Program-made: the position numbers and the translations under genes
In this document: piece by piece, positions 1 to 11,255 of the stretch
Numbering within the stretch: the stretch's first letter is position 1
Layout of the letters: every line of letters starts with the position of its first letter
Notes under the pieces: model-generated
The model's input: the letters and a program-made list of their open reading frames with translations, nothing else
Database searches by the model: none
Told to the model about the DNA's origin: nothing
NCBI GenBank assembly: GCA_014529385.2
Contig: CM043971.1
Coordinates: 25,148,769-25,212,768 of the forward strand
Length of the DNA stretch: 64,000 bases
From: Adiantum capillus-veneris
Taxonomy: Eukaryota; Streptophyta; Polypodiopsida; Polypodiales; Pteridaceae
Direction: 5' to 3'

Positions 1-1280
1 ATGTAAGTGTTTTTGTGGCAATCAAACATGGCAGACTAGTTCCCACAGTTTCATGGATTGCCTAATGAAAATGCACAGACATTTATTAAAAAGTTGGAAG
101 TCAATTTCTTACTGCGCAATATACTAGACCAAGCTATATTGTTGCGGTTGCTGCAATATAGTTTACAAGATGAGGCAAAGGTTTGGTTACACAATTTTGA
201 GGAGTTGATGCAGACATAAAATCTAGGGGTGGTTTTGGACTACAATCGTGTAAAGCAAGCTTTCCTTACACAATAACGATCCATCAAAGTACCTGATGAA
301 GTTTGGCATGAAATTATGGGGTACACTCAGAGGGCCAATCAAAGTGTTGATGATTTTGTCATGCAGTTCACCCATTTTGGTATAAATGGGCTCGGGCTTT
401 GGGAAACGATATTCCTCCATCCATGTTAAAGAAGGACCGCTTTGTGGCAAACCTAAAAGAAAGTCTGAAGTTCAAAGTTGAGCTAAAAAGACCTGTCACC
501 TTCGAGGAGGCACAGTCGCCATTGCCAGAGAGAAAGAGTGGAAAACTCAAAGGCTTAATGAATATGGAAAAGCGGTCCCAAAGCAAAATAATGGTTGCCA
601 AAAGGAGGAGAATCAGGAAGAAGCTAGAGGCCAACCCGTTCAAAGGGTTGCTAGTACTGAACAGTTACAACAAAATATGCAAGACATGATGACCATGATG
701 CAAGAATTACGACTTAGTGTTCTTGGTGGTGGAGGTGGTCGTGGATGGGGTAGAGGGATGGCTCAGGCATGTGAGGCTCATCCTAATGCGAATGTTGGTC
801 AGGGACAAGGCGGCTTTGAGCCATAGAGGAGGTTCATCCCCACTTGTTATAATTGTGGTGAACTTGGTCATATTAGCACTTATTGTTCAAAGCCAGTAAG
901 GATGGGAGGGGATATGTTTCCACTTCCTCAACAGATTCCTAACAGGGCTAATGACTATGCATTGGATATACGGGGAGATCAAGGTACTGGACAAGAAAAT
1001 CAAGCCTCAACCTCTGGTGGTCATGTGGGCATTGTGCGGGTTGAAAAGAAAGACGTGGATGTGTTGCCAGTAGGCAAAAGAGAGAGGGAAGGTTATGCAG
1101 CACTAGGGCCTAGTAGAAAGAAAGGGAAGGAGAAGGAGGGTGAAGATGCAAAAGCCAAGAGAAAGAGAAAGCCTTGTAGACAATTTGAAGTGGAAGATTT
1201 GCCTTTGGGAGAAGGCCAAATAACTTACAATTTAAAGGAAGACTTGATTGGGAGAAAAGTAGATTGTACTTTTGGATAGT
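1..1280 (+). pseudogene. gag remnant with one CCHC zinc knuckle (element B)
   Basis: Gag would form the virus-like particle and bind element RNA. Capsid-type words such as NQSVDDFVMQF (about 334-366) are in one frame, and the frame changes within 400-700. A CX2CX4HX4C knuckle, CYNCGELGHISTYC, is at 845-886. The same frame continues through a basic, charged spacer (902-1276, many K/R/E) to a TAG that would be CAG with one C-to-T change. There is no intact start or full-length frame. Moderately sure of the boundaries, sure of the family. Confidence 0.8.
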
Positions 1281-1389
1281 TGATGATTATGGTGCCCAAA
1301 CTTAAAAGGCAGTGGAAGTCATTAGTGAATCCATAAAAAGAGCCAAAGCATGGACAAGTCAGAGTGTTGTCTGTGGGAGAGGTACCCGA

Positions 1390-1941
1390 CATCTGTCCTG
1401 TGGTGAACGCTTGGCACAAAGGTGTGGTCATGGGAGAAGCCTACATTGATGGAGGTGCTTAAGTTTGTGTGATCACACCGTCATGTGTCGAGAGACTGGG
1501 TCTCATTACATGCGGAAGCTCTGGGTTTCAGATTTGACTAGCAAACCATGCCAAAGTGAAATGTTGGGAATGATCAAGAATTTGGAAGTCGAAGTCTTTA
1601 ATGTGAAGGTTATGGTGAACTTTCATGTTATGCCAGTTGGTCTGGGAGCCTTTCCTCTCATTTTGGGACGACCTTGGTTGAGAGTTGTTGGTGTCGTGCA
1701 AGATTGGGGCAAGGGCACAATCGGTGTGCATGGAAAAAAGGGTGAAAAGAATTTTTTTGATATGACTACCAAACAACCTATGGCACTTGAAGATGTGAGT
1801 GAGAATGATGAGTCCGAAACTACCAGTGATGATAGTTCTGAAGACTTAGAAAGTAGCACTAATTCGAGTTCCAATGATGAGGGTGAAGTGTCATTCTTGT
1901 TGTTGGACGAAGAACAAAAAGCAATTAGTGAAGTGTTGTAA
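1390..1941 (+). pseudogene. Retropepsin remnant and acidic linker (element B)
   Basis: An aspartic protease active-site-like word, YIDGGA, lies near 1445-1461 and is followed directly by a TAA (CAA by one transition). After a frameshift the C-terminal protease signature ILGRPWLR appears (about 1657-1680), then a Ser/Asp/Glu-rich stretch (about 1790-1890). In gypsy elements this protease cleaves the Gag-Pol polyprotein. The active-site word reads DGGA rather than the usual DSGA/DTGA, as it also does in element C. The frame is broken, so no product is expected. Confidence 0.78.
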
Positions 1942-2039
1942 ATACCAGGGAATATAAATGCTTCAAGCCGTTTAGAGCAACTTGAAGAGTTAATGCAACC
2001 TAAACAAGAACTGCTAGAGAAGAAAGAGTTTATCCAAAA

Positions 2040-3440
2040 TATGTTGAGTACTGATTTGACACAATGAGAAAGAAAGGAGTACTTAGTAATGTTGGACAGG
2101 TTTCCAAATCTTTTCATTACCTCATATCAAGAAATAAGGGGTTTTGTTGGGGATCCTATGAAGATTGAGCTAGTTGAAGGGGCAAAGCCAATGCGGCAGA
2201 AACTAAGAAGGATGGGTAAGGAACAAATGAATGCTTTAAAGGAAGAAGTGGATAAGCTTTTGGATGCAAGGTTCATTGTGCTAGTGGATAATGCTGAATG
2301 GGTGATCCATGTAGTAGTCACTCCAAAGAAAGACGGCGTTGGAGAGTTTGTGTTGATTACAAGCTACTAAATGCGGTGACCAAGAAAGATACTTACCCTT
2401 TGCCTTTTATTGATCAACTGTTAGATGCAGGTGGGATTTGAAAGATACGGTGTCTGTGATGGGTATTCAGGATACTTTCAGCTTATCCTTGCTCCTGAAG
2501 ACAGGCAAAAGACTACTTTTATCACGCCATGGGGTTGCTCCTGCTTTTGTTGCCTTCCTTTTGGGTTGACAAATGGGCCAGGAGCCTTTGAAAGAAAAGT
2601 AGATTGGGTCCTTACCCAGTTCCTTGGGAAGTTTGTAAAAGGATTCATAGATGATTTTTGTGTATAAAGTTCAAGGAAAGAGCATGTTCAAAAGCTTGAA
2701 ATGACTTTTGCGAGGTATGATGAGTGTGGGGGTCAGCTCAATCCTAAAAAATGTCATTTGGCACAGCCACGGGTGAAGCTTCTTGGGCATGTTATTTCAA
2801 AAAATGGGATTGAAGCAGATCCAAAGAAAGTGGAGGCTTTGTTGTTACTGTCATCCCCTAAAGATACCAGACAGTTGGCCACTTTCATACAGAAAGTTAA
2901 ATATCTGTCTTGTTTCATACCTTTGGCATCACAACTATTGTATCCATTGCAAAAAACAGTTAAGAATGATCCCTTGGAGTGGTCTCATGAGTGTGACGAT
3001 GTGTTTGACAAAGTTAAAGAAGTTTTGAGTATGTTGCCTATTATGCAAGCTCTTGACTGGGAAAAGGAGTTTTATGTCAACCCGTCAATAGGAGATGATG
3101 CTATTGGAGCTATGTTATTACAAAGGGGGAAGGATTCTCAGTATATGAATCCTGTTCATTATGTTAGCAGAGTGAAGACTCCTCATGAAAGAGATTTTTC
3201 TGAAATTGAATTGGTGATGACCAGTATGGTTTATGCTTGTAGGCGATTCAGGCACTATTTGCTGCAAAAGTCATTCACCTTTCTTACCAGTTATTCATTG
3301 CTTTCCCATCTGCTCAATAATTCAGTTATTGAGCTCCAAGAGTTTCAATTCACCTTTTTGGTGGAGGAAAGTACTCGGGCTACCTTAGCAAATCTTCTTA
3401 CCTATAAGGATACTCTGGTTTTGGTCAAAGAAGAAGTGGT
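2040..3440 (+). pseudogene. Reverse transcriptase and RNase H remnant (element B)
   Basis: Fingers and palm of a gypsy RT are spread over three reading blocks (2089-2370, 2425-2667, 2701 onward), separated by a frameshift and stops. Visible motifs are WVIHVVVTPKK, the thumb-side words FGLTNGP and GHVISKNGIEADP, and FIDD in place of the usual Y[VIM]DD catalytic box (about 2644-2655). RNase H follows, with ALDWEKEFYVNPSIG (first Asp changed to Asn), SRVKTPHERDFSEIE and RRFRHYLL. This is the standard gypsy order; activity is not expected. Confidence 0.88.
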
Positions 3441-3459
3441 GCGGAAAAGGGAAATCAAG

Positions 3460-3870
3460 ACTCCTACCATCTCTAAAGCTTCATTGTTGTACTTTGATGG
3501 TTCTTATCGAAGAAGTCATGATGCTGCTTCAGGAGGCATTGTCATTTATGATGCACAAGGAAAGCTTATGAGGAAGCAAGGGTTAAAACTTGATGCCAAA
3601 AGTACCAATGAAGCACAATACATGGCTCTGGAAGGTGGTTTGCATATTTGCTTACAATTGGGAATTAGATGCTTGCAAATTAAAAAAGATGCGTTGTTGG
3701 TTGTAAAGAAAGTGTTGGGAGTATGGAAGAATAAGAACCCTAAACTGAAAAATTTATGCTTCAAAGTGAAAGCGTTGCTCAAAAATCTTGAAGCATGGAG
3801 TTTGTAGTATATTGAGAGGTCTCTAAATGAAGAAGCTCATGATGCTGCCCAAGAGATGATCACTTGTGTG
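3460..3870 (+). pseudogene. Second, archaeal-type RNase H domain (element B)
   Basis: A second RNase H-like fold starts at about 3481 with LLYFDGSYRRSHDAASGG, then gives TNEAQYMALEGGL and a distal DALLVVKKVLG. The D...E...D pattern (FDGS, NEAQYMALE, KKDALLV) is that of the archaeal-like RNase H of Tat elements. It is still open from the upstream RT/RNase H block, with a TAG at about 3805 before IERSLNEEAHDAAQEM. It may have added RNase H activity at strand transfer (inference). Confidence 0.82.
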
Positions 3871-4080
3871 TTTGTGGTAAAGGCAGCTGTCCCTTTATAT
3901 CATGGGAGGGAAATCTTATCAAAGGAAGTTGATTTTCTATTGAAAGGTGTTCTACCTGAAGGTTTGCCGTCTTCTAAAAAATATGCGTTCATAAGGAAAG
4001 CCAAGAAATACAAAATACTTGATGATGTGCTTTACATGAAAGGAGGTGATTTGGTTTTGCGTTGTGTGCCTTGGACATAA
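3871..4080 (+). pseudogene. Pre-integrase fragment, truncated (element B)
   Basis: About 70 codons matching the linker before gypsy integrases: PLYHGREILSKE, then a Tyr/Lys-rich stretch with LDDVLYMKGGDLVLRCV, which resembles the Y.l.dg.LyrRg.dg.l..cv pattern just before the H2C2 domain. A TAA follows, and no H2C2 or DDE core can be read downstream. The truncation coincides with the switch to AT-rich palindrome-bearing DNA. Confidence 0.7.
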
Positions 4081-5667
4081 GGTGCCATTTCTAAATAACA
4101 TAAAGGCACTTTGAGAATATAAAAAATAGTTTAATTTTTCCTAAAAGAGACATGCTTATTATTAAATCCATTTATATAGGGATCTTAAGTGCCTTGTTGA
4201 AAACCTTAGAATCTTAGGATGCTTATTCCTAGCCACATTAGTAATTATCTTTGGAAGAACATAAGCCGATGTATGATGTTAGGTTCATAGGGTGTCGATA
4301 TTATAAAGTGAAAATACCCTAAGGTCATAGAGTAGCATATGGCCTTATGGCCATGTAGATAGTGCAATGTACAAAAATTGTAAAACAACAAACATTTGAA
4401 TCTTTTAATAAACTAAAATAAAGTATTTGGCACATCAAAATCAAAAGCTACATATCTCATTGTAAGACAAAGTTGCATAAGCACTTTGAAAAATACACAA
4501 AGATCTTTTGTAGATTTCATAATATTACAAAAATCTAGTCCAGCATTGACTCAATGGATATCTATTTGAGATTATACTAAATATTTAAATGTCCCTAGAG
4601 CAGAGGGTGTTGACAATAAGTTTCGTCAAGAAAATCATATTTCATCCTATGGCTTTTTGTTGGTATCTTTAAAATTTATGAGAGCCTATAATATATTATC
4701 TTTGGATTTAGGGCCACAGGGATAGGATATTTTGTAGGTATAATAGAGAAAGCTCTAAAATCTTAGGATTGTAGTAAGGTAATTTTTGCATGTGCCACCC
4801 TTAAGGCCATAGGACATGCATGGATTACTCTACAACCTCAATATTGTAGGGTACTTGTTTTAGGTATAAAATAGAGAAACCTCTATAACCTCATGATTGT
4901 AGGGTACCTTTTGTATGTAGCACCCTATGGCCCTAAGACCATATGATGGTTTTTGCACGTACCACTATATGGCCCTAAGTCCATAGGGAATTTATGGAGT
5001 ACTTCATACATTTAAAAAAAGAATCTATAGCCTTTGGGCCATATGATATATTTTAGTGATCTCACAACAACTCCTTTCCCTATTTAGTCATCATTATGTA
5101 GATCCTAACGACAAAGGGTTCCTTTTATGTTTGTTAGAGACATATTTCCCTAAGCCCATAGGCTGTCCAAGGTGCCAATTAAGAGAATAATGTAATACAT
5201 AATATGAAGAGTATCCAATAGACCCAAGGGTAATGGGTGGACTAGGTGTCCTTCTAGAGCATCCATATTGACACTCTTTGGCCGTCGAACCATAGGGTAC
5301 CCTCTATATGATTTTTATGACCATAAAATGATTTTTTCTAGCCTATGGAATTATAGCCTTGTTTTAATGTATGTGTATATTGGTGTCCTAATGATCAAGG
5401 GCCATAAGGTTTATATTTTTTGTACAAGGGTGTTGATAATAGGTTTCTAGAAGAAACCCACATTTTACCCTCTGGCCTAAGGGCCATAGCTGCTCTTTAT
5501 AGGCATTTTGAGAATATTTTTAAAACTCTATGAAAGCCTAAAATATTTCTTTATATGCAATTAGGGACCTAAGAAAAGGATTTCTTATAGGCATCACTAG
5601 AGAGGGAATTATAGTCTTAAGATTGTAAAATGCTTTATATATGTACCACCCTATGGCTATAGGGCCT
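4081..5667. repeat. AT-rich non-coding segment with dispersed palindromic CCATAGGG motifs (left part)
   Basis: No gene seen. Short inverted-repeat motifs built from CCCTATGGCC and GGCCATAGGG arms, often separated by 0-6 bases, recur in degenerate form near 4340, 4800, 4922, 4970, 5040, 5155, 5285, 5400, 5475 and 5650. The same motif family resumes after element C at 15388, so this is one older segment split by that insertion. A 60-codon frame at 5268-5450 is not convincing. Confidence 0.75.
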
Positions 5668-5863
5668 TTTTAACCCTCACGGCTCATGGACACCCTATCA
5701 CCTACAACGGACGTTGTATTATTTACTTGGTAGAGTCAGGTACCGGGCTTGTCTGTCCAATAGGAAAAGGGTAGAGTGATCGCCGATGAGAGGTGCACTC
5801 TAACTGGAACATTTAAGGGTTAGTTGGCTAAGCATGGACGCCCAAGTGTGAATAGGGCGAGCT

Positions 5864-5873
5864 CATATAAAAG
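5864..5873 (+). promoter_or_regulatory. TATA box of element C LTR promoter
   Basis: The word CATATAAAAG lies mid-LTR and is repeated in the 3' LTR at about 14958-14967, with a pyrimidine-rich CATTCATTC stretch 30-40 bp downstream suited to transcription start. Placement is typical for a plant LTR U3/R boundary (inference). Confidence 0.6.
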
Positions 5874-5969
5874 TCAACTAAACCTAAAATTCATTCATTC
5901 TTTTCATTTGTGCAATAGAAGAGTGCTCTTGCTCCATCTCCATCTCCATCTTCTTCTTCTTCACCTCCT

Positions 5970-5970
5970 T

Positions 5971-6041
<71 letters not shown>
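5970..6041 (+). repeat. (TG)n(AG)n microsatellite in element C 5' LTR
   Basis: About 12 TG units run directly into about 23 AG units. The same compound repeat is at the matching place in the 3' LTR (15064-15140) with different unit numbers. Confidence 0.95.
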
Positions 6042-6045
<4 letters not shown>

Positions 6046-6567
6046 AATTATCGTCCAACGGAGGTCAGATATGACCTATGGGACCGAATACAAAAAGAGC
6101 AGTACATTGTTGAGATACATCTCAGTTATGGACTGAGGGTCCGGCGATGGGTGAACAAAAAGAGAAGGTAAAATGAAAAAAGCCTAAAGAGGGGTGGATA
6201 GGGGGGGGGGGCTGGTTTGGGAGTTCGAAACTCCTGGATAATGGCTTTGCCTCCACGGTAGACTTCCCATTTTCCTGCGGTGCGCGCCTCTCGCATCTTT
6301 TGTAGTTCTGCCTTCTTCTGCTTGAGTTGGGCATTGCGACGATGGCACGGCGGCGGCAAAGCGATTGAGCGCGGTACGACGGTGACTCCTTCTTCTTTGC
6401 GGCGAGGAATCTTCCACGACAGGAAGCGTAGAGCGGTGAGTGACACACCAATGCCATCTTTGAGCTTACTAGTTTAGGCTTGTTGTGTGCTTGGAGCCAT
6501 TTGTGGCTTGCACACGGTGTATCGGCAAGTTCCTTGCATTGACACGTGCGACATACACGTACATTTT

Positions 6568-6585
6568 TGGTGCCGCTGCCGAGGA
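6568..6585 (+). promoter_or_regulatory. Primer binding site of element C
   Basis: TGGTGCCGCTGCCGAGGA follows the LTR end by four bases. It resembles the tRNA-Asp-type PBS known from Athila-like gypsy elements (TGGCGCCGTTGCCGGGGA, from memory), with three differences. It primes minus-strand cDNA synthesis. Confidence 0.8.
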
Positions 6586-6714
6586 ATGCCATACACTAAG
6601 CTTGAATGGCACTCTGTGCTTATTTTGTGGTGCAATTTCAATTGTAGGAAAGGTAAGGAAGGAGGGTGTGTATGTTGAGAAGAAGGATTTTGTGTTATAC
6701 TGTGTATTTTTTTG

Positions 6715-6840
6715 TTAATGGAGTTTTCAAAGGTACTGTGTTTATTCTTTGTGTATTAAGGTTGTTAGTTTTCTTTATTAATGGATTTTTCAAAGGTACT
6801 GTGTTTATTCTCTGTGTATTAAGGTTGTTAGTTTTCTGTG
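6715..6840 (+). repeat. 63-bp tandem duplication in element C leader
   Basis: Two nearly identical copies, each containing AAAGGTACTGTG, TTTATTC and GTGTATTAAGGTTG, with a period of 63 bp (AAAGG at 6729 and 6792). The rest of the leader (6841-7400) is T/A-rich with short A and T runs and no gene. Confidence 0.88.
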
Positions 6841-7400
6841 TACAGTAAGTAGGAAGTAGATCTATGAGAGCTAATAGAGTGTGTTAGTGTGTAACAGTAG
6901 GTGTACTAGTGGTTAGTAGGTAGGTAGAGTGTGTGTGTGTGTGCTCGCGCGCAGGCCGCGGCGACCTTATCCCTTTATAATAAAAAAAATTAAATAAATA
7001 AAATCTTTTAAATTTTTTTTAAAAAAAATTTAAAGGGAGGACTGGGATCGGGAATATCTCCCAAACCCATGCCCAGACCCAAGTCCAAGCTCACGCTCAG
7101 GCTTAGGCATCTATCGCCTTTTAAAATTACGAATTTTAGCTTCACACGTAGCTAAAAATCGATTTTTTGAGGACCAACGGAGCTTCAGGTGACCGAACGT
7201 TGTGCTGTAAAGTACACCGCAACCCTCTAAGTGACACGCTCGTCTTGAGCTATCACACACTCTAATAAAAAAAATCGATCATTAAAAAACATTAAAAAAA
7301 TATTAAAAACGTAAAAAACACGAGTGAAAACGGACGCTTAAAAAAGTAAGCGGTTAACCTTCGAGGTTATTCGCCGACGCTTGTAGGGTGCCAAAGGCAC

Positions 7401-9920
7401 ATGCATCTGCGCTCTGGTCGTGTGCTACAGACGGAGCAACTAGAGAGAATTTCGACTTACGCGAGTTCTCAATATCCACCTACCTTAGGTTCCGGGCCCT
7501 CGGCAGGGACCCAAGGTAGTACAAACCAAGACCCGAACATAGCGACTAGAGACTCTTCCTCTGACTACGACATCATGGAGGGTTTCCCAATGCCTAATCC
7601 CGATAGCTCAAGCCAAGACATGCATGCCATGGGCCCGCGGTCCGGGCCGAGCGTGCTTAGCCGCCTGAAGGAAACCTTAAGTAGAGCCACTCGCTCCGAA
7701 CATGGAGCTAATGATGTAAATGAGGGGGGTGGGAAAGTAAATTCTCCATTGGTGACCAACGTAGATCCTTCTTAGAGAATGTGCACGTGAATACTTCATT
7801 CACTGCACCGCTTAACTCTTCAGAGTTATTCCCCTTCGAGGTTATACTACCTGATGGTAGAAGCCTTGCCGAAGTGCAAGAGGTTGAGCGGTATATCCTC
7901 GCAGCGAGGGAAAAGTAAATTGAGAGCTTACGCAAGGCGGAGAAACAAAGAGAGTTGAAATCAAAAGCCTCTATGTCACTATCCTTGCTAAGAGAGCAAT
8001 CGAGTGCTCCTGACTTAGCAACCGCTAAGGGCTAACCCCTAGAAAGCAACATTGCATATAGCTCAAAGGACACCCCTAGCACCTCAATCCTAGATGGAGC
8101 ATTCTTAAATGAGAAGTGGGAGTACGAACTACAAACAAAAACTCTAACCGACCTATACACAGGTCACACCTATCACGTGGGTTGGTTAGATGTCTTACAA
8201 TCCACAACGGGTGCTACTAGCGTGGAGGATCAACAACAAAAAGTTTGTGAGGTCATCCATAGGGTTATTGAGCTAGAGAGACAGAACCAGGGGATCCACA
8301 TGCCTTCAACGGGTCTCATGAGATTCTTGGATACAGGAAAAGCTAAACAACCGACCTTATCGCAAATGGAGACTCCCTCGGTAAGTCCGATGGATCCTCC
8401 ATATGTTGTTTCTCCAGGGGTCTCGGTGCAATTTGAGCCCACAAGTGATAGCTTTACCTTTCCAAGTCTAGCTCGTCTTTCCCTTGATGACACCACGGCT
8501 ACCATGCCTACCCCAATGATGGGCATGCCAAGAAACACGCCATGGACCTCATTTGTTAGTAAAGCACCACTACATGGTAGCTCAATGCCTGCAACTGTAC
8601 CTACAAGTGCATACCAATCGTAGGCACCTATGGGTCCACGTACTCATGTAGTCCCTACCCCTCCCATTGTTGCAACTACCTATGCTCCACAACCACAACA
8701 CCCAAGTTCTTATTTCCATGGGACTATACCGGCGGCTAGCATTAACATGTCACATCTGACGTCTACTATGCCTAGAGCCACACATATGAACTTTGGGCTG
8801 CCACATGGCACAACACCATACCAACCGTGGAACCCAAGGGCTTCCTATGCGCCAAGCCCAATGCCAATACCTACTCCACATGTAGTCTCTGGAGCGCCTT
8901 CACCCACGGTGCCTGCTCACTTAGGTGACTTGGCAACATTTGCTCAAGCTATCGGTCGATCTATTGCTGAGAATATGCGTAACACGCCTGATAGGGAGCC
9001 TAGAAGTAAGGTGGTACAAATAGCCAAGCTTACACAAAAATTTAGTGGAGACGGGGATGTATGAAAGCATATCGAAGTGTTTGAACAAATATGTGATTCT
9101 CTAGGAGAACACAATGACCTGCATAAGAGTAATGCTTTAAGCCTAACCTTAAGTGGGAAGGCAGGGGATTGGTATAGAACCCTAAGGGTGGAAGAAAAAA
9201 CGATTTACCCTACTCTTAGGAGACTGTTTTTGAAAGAATACATACGAGAGAGTGCTTTGGGGGGTAGCCTCTCAGCTCCAAAAAGCCAAACAAGAGGAAG
9301 GAGAGTCGGTGAGAGACTTTATAAGTCGCTTGAAGCATTTGAATTCTTGTTGTAATCCAAATGAGCACTTCAATAATAATCAATTGGTTGAAAGATTCAT
9401 TAGGGGATTACGACACGAGGATATCTACAATGGCCTAGTCATTAGAGGTATCACCACTTGGGAAGCGGTAACCACCAATGCGATCCAATTGGAGGATAAT
9501 TTGATGATTCAAGGAGAAAGAGTGTCAGTTGAGCCTAAATCTTTTAGCTCGCAAGCATCGGGGCATCAACCAATGACCCTAAAGCCTATTGCTAAGGAGC
9601 CAAAGATATCTGAGATGACTTTAGCAGATCTCACCAAGGCTATTCAAGAGAGTCTTAGAGACAATCGTGCTCCGCAAAACAATCATATGTATCCAAGAAG
9701 GGAGCAACAATGGTGCTCAGTATGCTATGGTCCGCATAGTACCAGTGGATGCCCTACTTTTAGAGTGAAATTCAATGGGAATTGCAATGCCTGTGGGAGG
9801 TATGGTCATCAAGCTAAGGATTGCATAGTATTTAAGCGCGCGATGGCCAATAGACCAACCTTAGCATGGACAGACACACCTCGAGTGCCTGCATTGATGT
9901 TGGCCCCACCTCTTGAATAA
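7401..9920 (+). pseudogene. gag of element C (N-terminal region and capsid)
   Basis: Starts at the first ATG after the leader (MHLRSGRVLQ). Reading passes from one frame (7401-7772) to a second (about 7776-9260) and back (9252-9920). In-frame stops near 7916, 8034 and 8621 fit CAA/CAG to stop, and one at 9062 fits TGG to TGA. Residues rich in Pro, Ser and Thr (8370-9000) precede the retrotransposon-gag capsid fold: KAGDWYRTL, TLRRLFLKEYI, then EGESVRDFISRLKHL and LVERFIRGLRHEDIYNGL. It would package element RNA; it is broken here but was long enough to be functional. Same gag family as element A. Confidence 0.85.
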
Positions 9921-11207
9921 ACGTCACAACACATAGTCCCTAGGACCCAAAATGTTGTTCAAACAACACCCTTACCACCTCCAGTGTTAGGACCGCAACC
10001 ACCACATCCGAGGATCACTTCTGTGAATCAAGTGGGTTGTGAGTCATCTATTCCTTGTTTGGAAGCCTGTGAGAAAGATATAGACCCTAATATTGCCTAT
10101 GGGATGGATGCGTTCGAAGAAAGTCCACAATACTACATGGAGGACTATTGGAGAAAAGTCAAACCTGTCTATCAAGTAGCTGCTCTTGCTGCAAGAGGCC
10201 AAAATATCAATTACACTACCAAGAGACCACCTCTTCAATGCTATGAGTGTGGAGGTGCACATCGTGTAGCCGAGTGTCCTATTAGGCTACAAAAGAACGC
10301 CACACTAATGCAAGCCAATCAAGCGAGCACGTCTACAATGCCAATACTCATGTGTAATCGATGTGGCATAGATCATTTGATTGCCCAATGTCCGAATAAT
10401 CCAAATACACCGAAGATCACGCCATTAAACTTGATTGAGGTTACCGAGGAGCCATCACAAAGGACACCTGTGGTACCAGTGAACGTACTCACACGATCGA
10501 TGCTCCAAAAACAAAATTTTATTCTTGAAGAAAGAGACACAGCATCAATTTCCCAATCTCAGAAGAAGAAGAAAACACGAAGGAAGAGATCGCAAAAAGC
10601 AGCGAAGTCAGACCCCAGTTCAAAGACCAACATAGGAACTGGTGATGGCCCCGTATATATGAACGATGCTGAAGAGGATTCTGATTCAGGTGAAACCATA
10701 GAGACCAAAACGACCACTAGGAAAGAAACTAACAAGGAAGATCGTCGTGAGCCACAATGGCCAGGATCCAAGAAAAAGATAGGAACTTATCCAAACCCTA
10801 CCGAGGAGATTGAGCGAGTCAAGCAATTAAGGAGTTTGGTAGAAGATACCCAAAGGGATCTAGAGCCAGCACCTAGGCAGATCCAGATTACAGACACAAT
10901 GTTCCCTACACAACAACAACCTCAGAAAGTCCATAGACCCTTAGCCATACCTAGTGTCATCCAAGAAGAAAGTAACTTAAAGTCATGGGAAAGTGGGCGT
11001 ACTCACTTCTTGTTGGAAAGAATGTTTACAGAGGGACTACCTGACCCTATCGAAGAAATGGAGATCCCATCTTCCCTACGTCAAGGGACTGAAGCCCAAA
11101 AGGTTCCGTTAAATATTGCCAAATTGATGGATTTCATGGCTTCTGAAGTTAGAACCACCATCATGTCCAAACTATATGGAGACCCTGAGCTATTCTTAGC
11201 TCTTTGA
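9700..11207 (+). pseudogene. Zinc-knuckle nucleocapsid region of element C
   Basis: At least four knuckles: CSVCYGPHSTSGC and CNACGRYGHQAKDC (about 9716-9825), then CYECGGAHRVAEC (about 10239) and CNRCGIDHLIAQC (about 10353). Three have CX2CX3HX4C spacing and one the usual CX2CX4HX4C. The stop at 9918 fits CAA to TAA. A 407-codon frame follows (9984-11207) that includes the last two knuckles, the phrase VPVNVLTRSM shared in form with element A (IPVKVLTRAQ), and a Lys/Arg-rich nuclear-localisation-like run. It likely binds RNA. Confidence 0.85.
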
Positions 11208-11255
11208 GCTTTCCTCAATGGAGAACTGAAGGTCGGGCTACCACAATTTGCACAG

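Larger units (their letters stand above)
1..4080 (+). mobile_element. Element B: decayed Ty3/gypsy retrotransposon, Tat-like, 3' truncated
   Basis: Ordered but frame-broken remnants of gag, zinc knuckle, protease, reverse transcriptase, RNase H, a second RNase H and the start of the pre-integrase region run left to right. The 5' part lies outside the window. An extra RNase H after the first is the hallmark of the Tat lineage of plant gypsy elements (established knowledge). No integrase H2C2 or DDE core follows. Coding similarity stops at about 4080, where AT-rich palindrome-bearing DNA begins, so the 3' end is lost. Many stops and frameshifts make it inactive. Confidence 0.88.
5668..6563 (+). 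repeat. 5' LTR of element C
   Basis: 896 bp. It matches the 3' LTR closely outside one interval: about 290 bases at 6042-6330 are present here, where the 3' LTR has only about 18 bases. It carries a TATA-like TATAAAA (about 5866) and a TG/GA microsatellite about 100 bp downstream. It ends in CA four bases before the PBS. A minus-strand frame at 6122-6592 is an antisense shadow. Confidence 0.9.

Noticed and set aside
6219-6235. A tRNA gene at the T-arm-like hairpin
   Set aside because: Only the T arm can be drawn; no acceptor stem, D arm or anticodon arm is found around it.
6122-6592. Minus-strand 156-codon frame
   Set aside because: It lies antisense within the element C 5' LTR, runs over the PBS and has no domain; the 3' LTR does not keep it.
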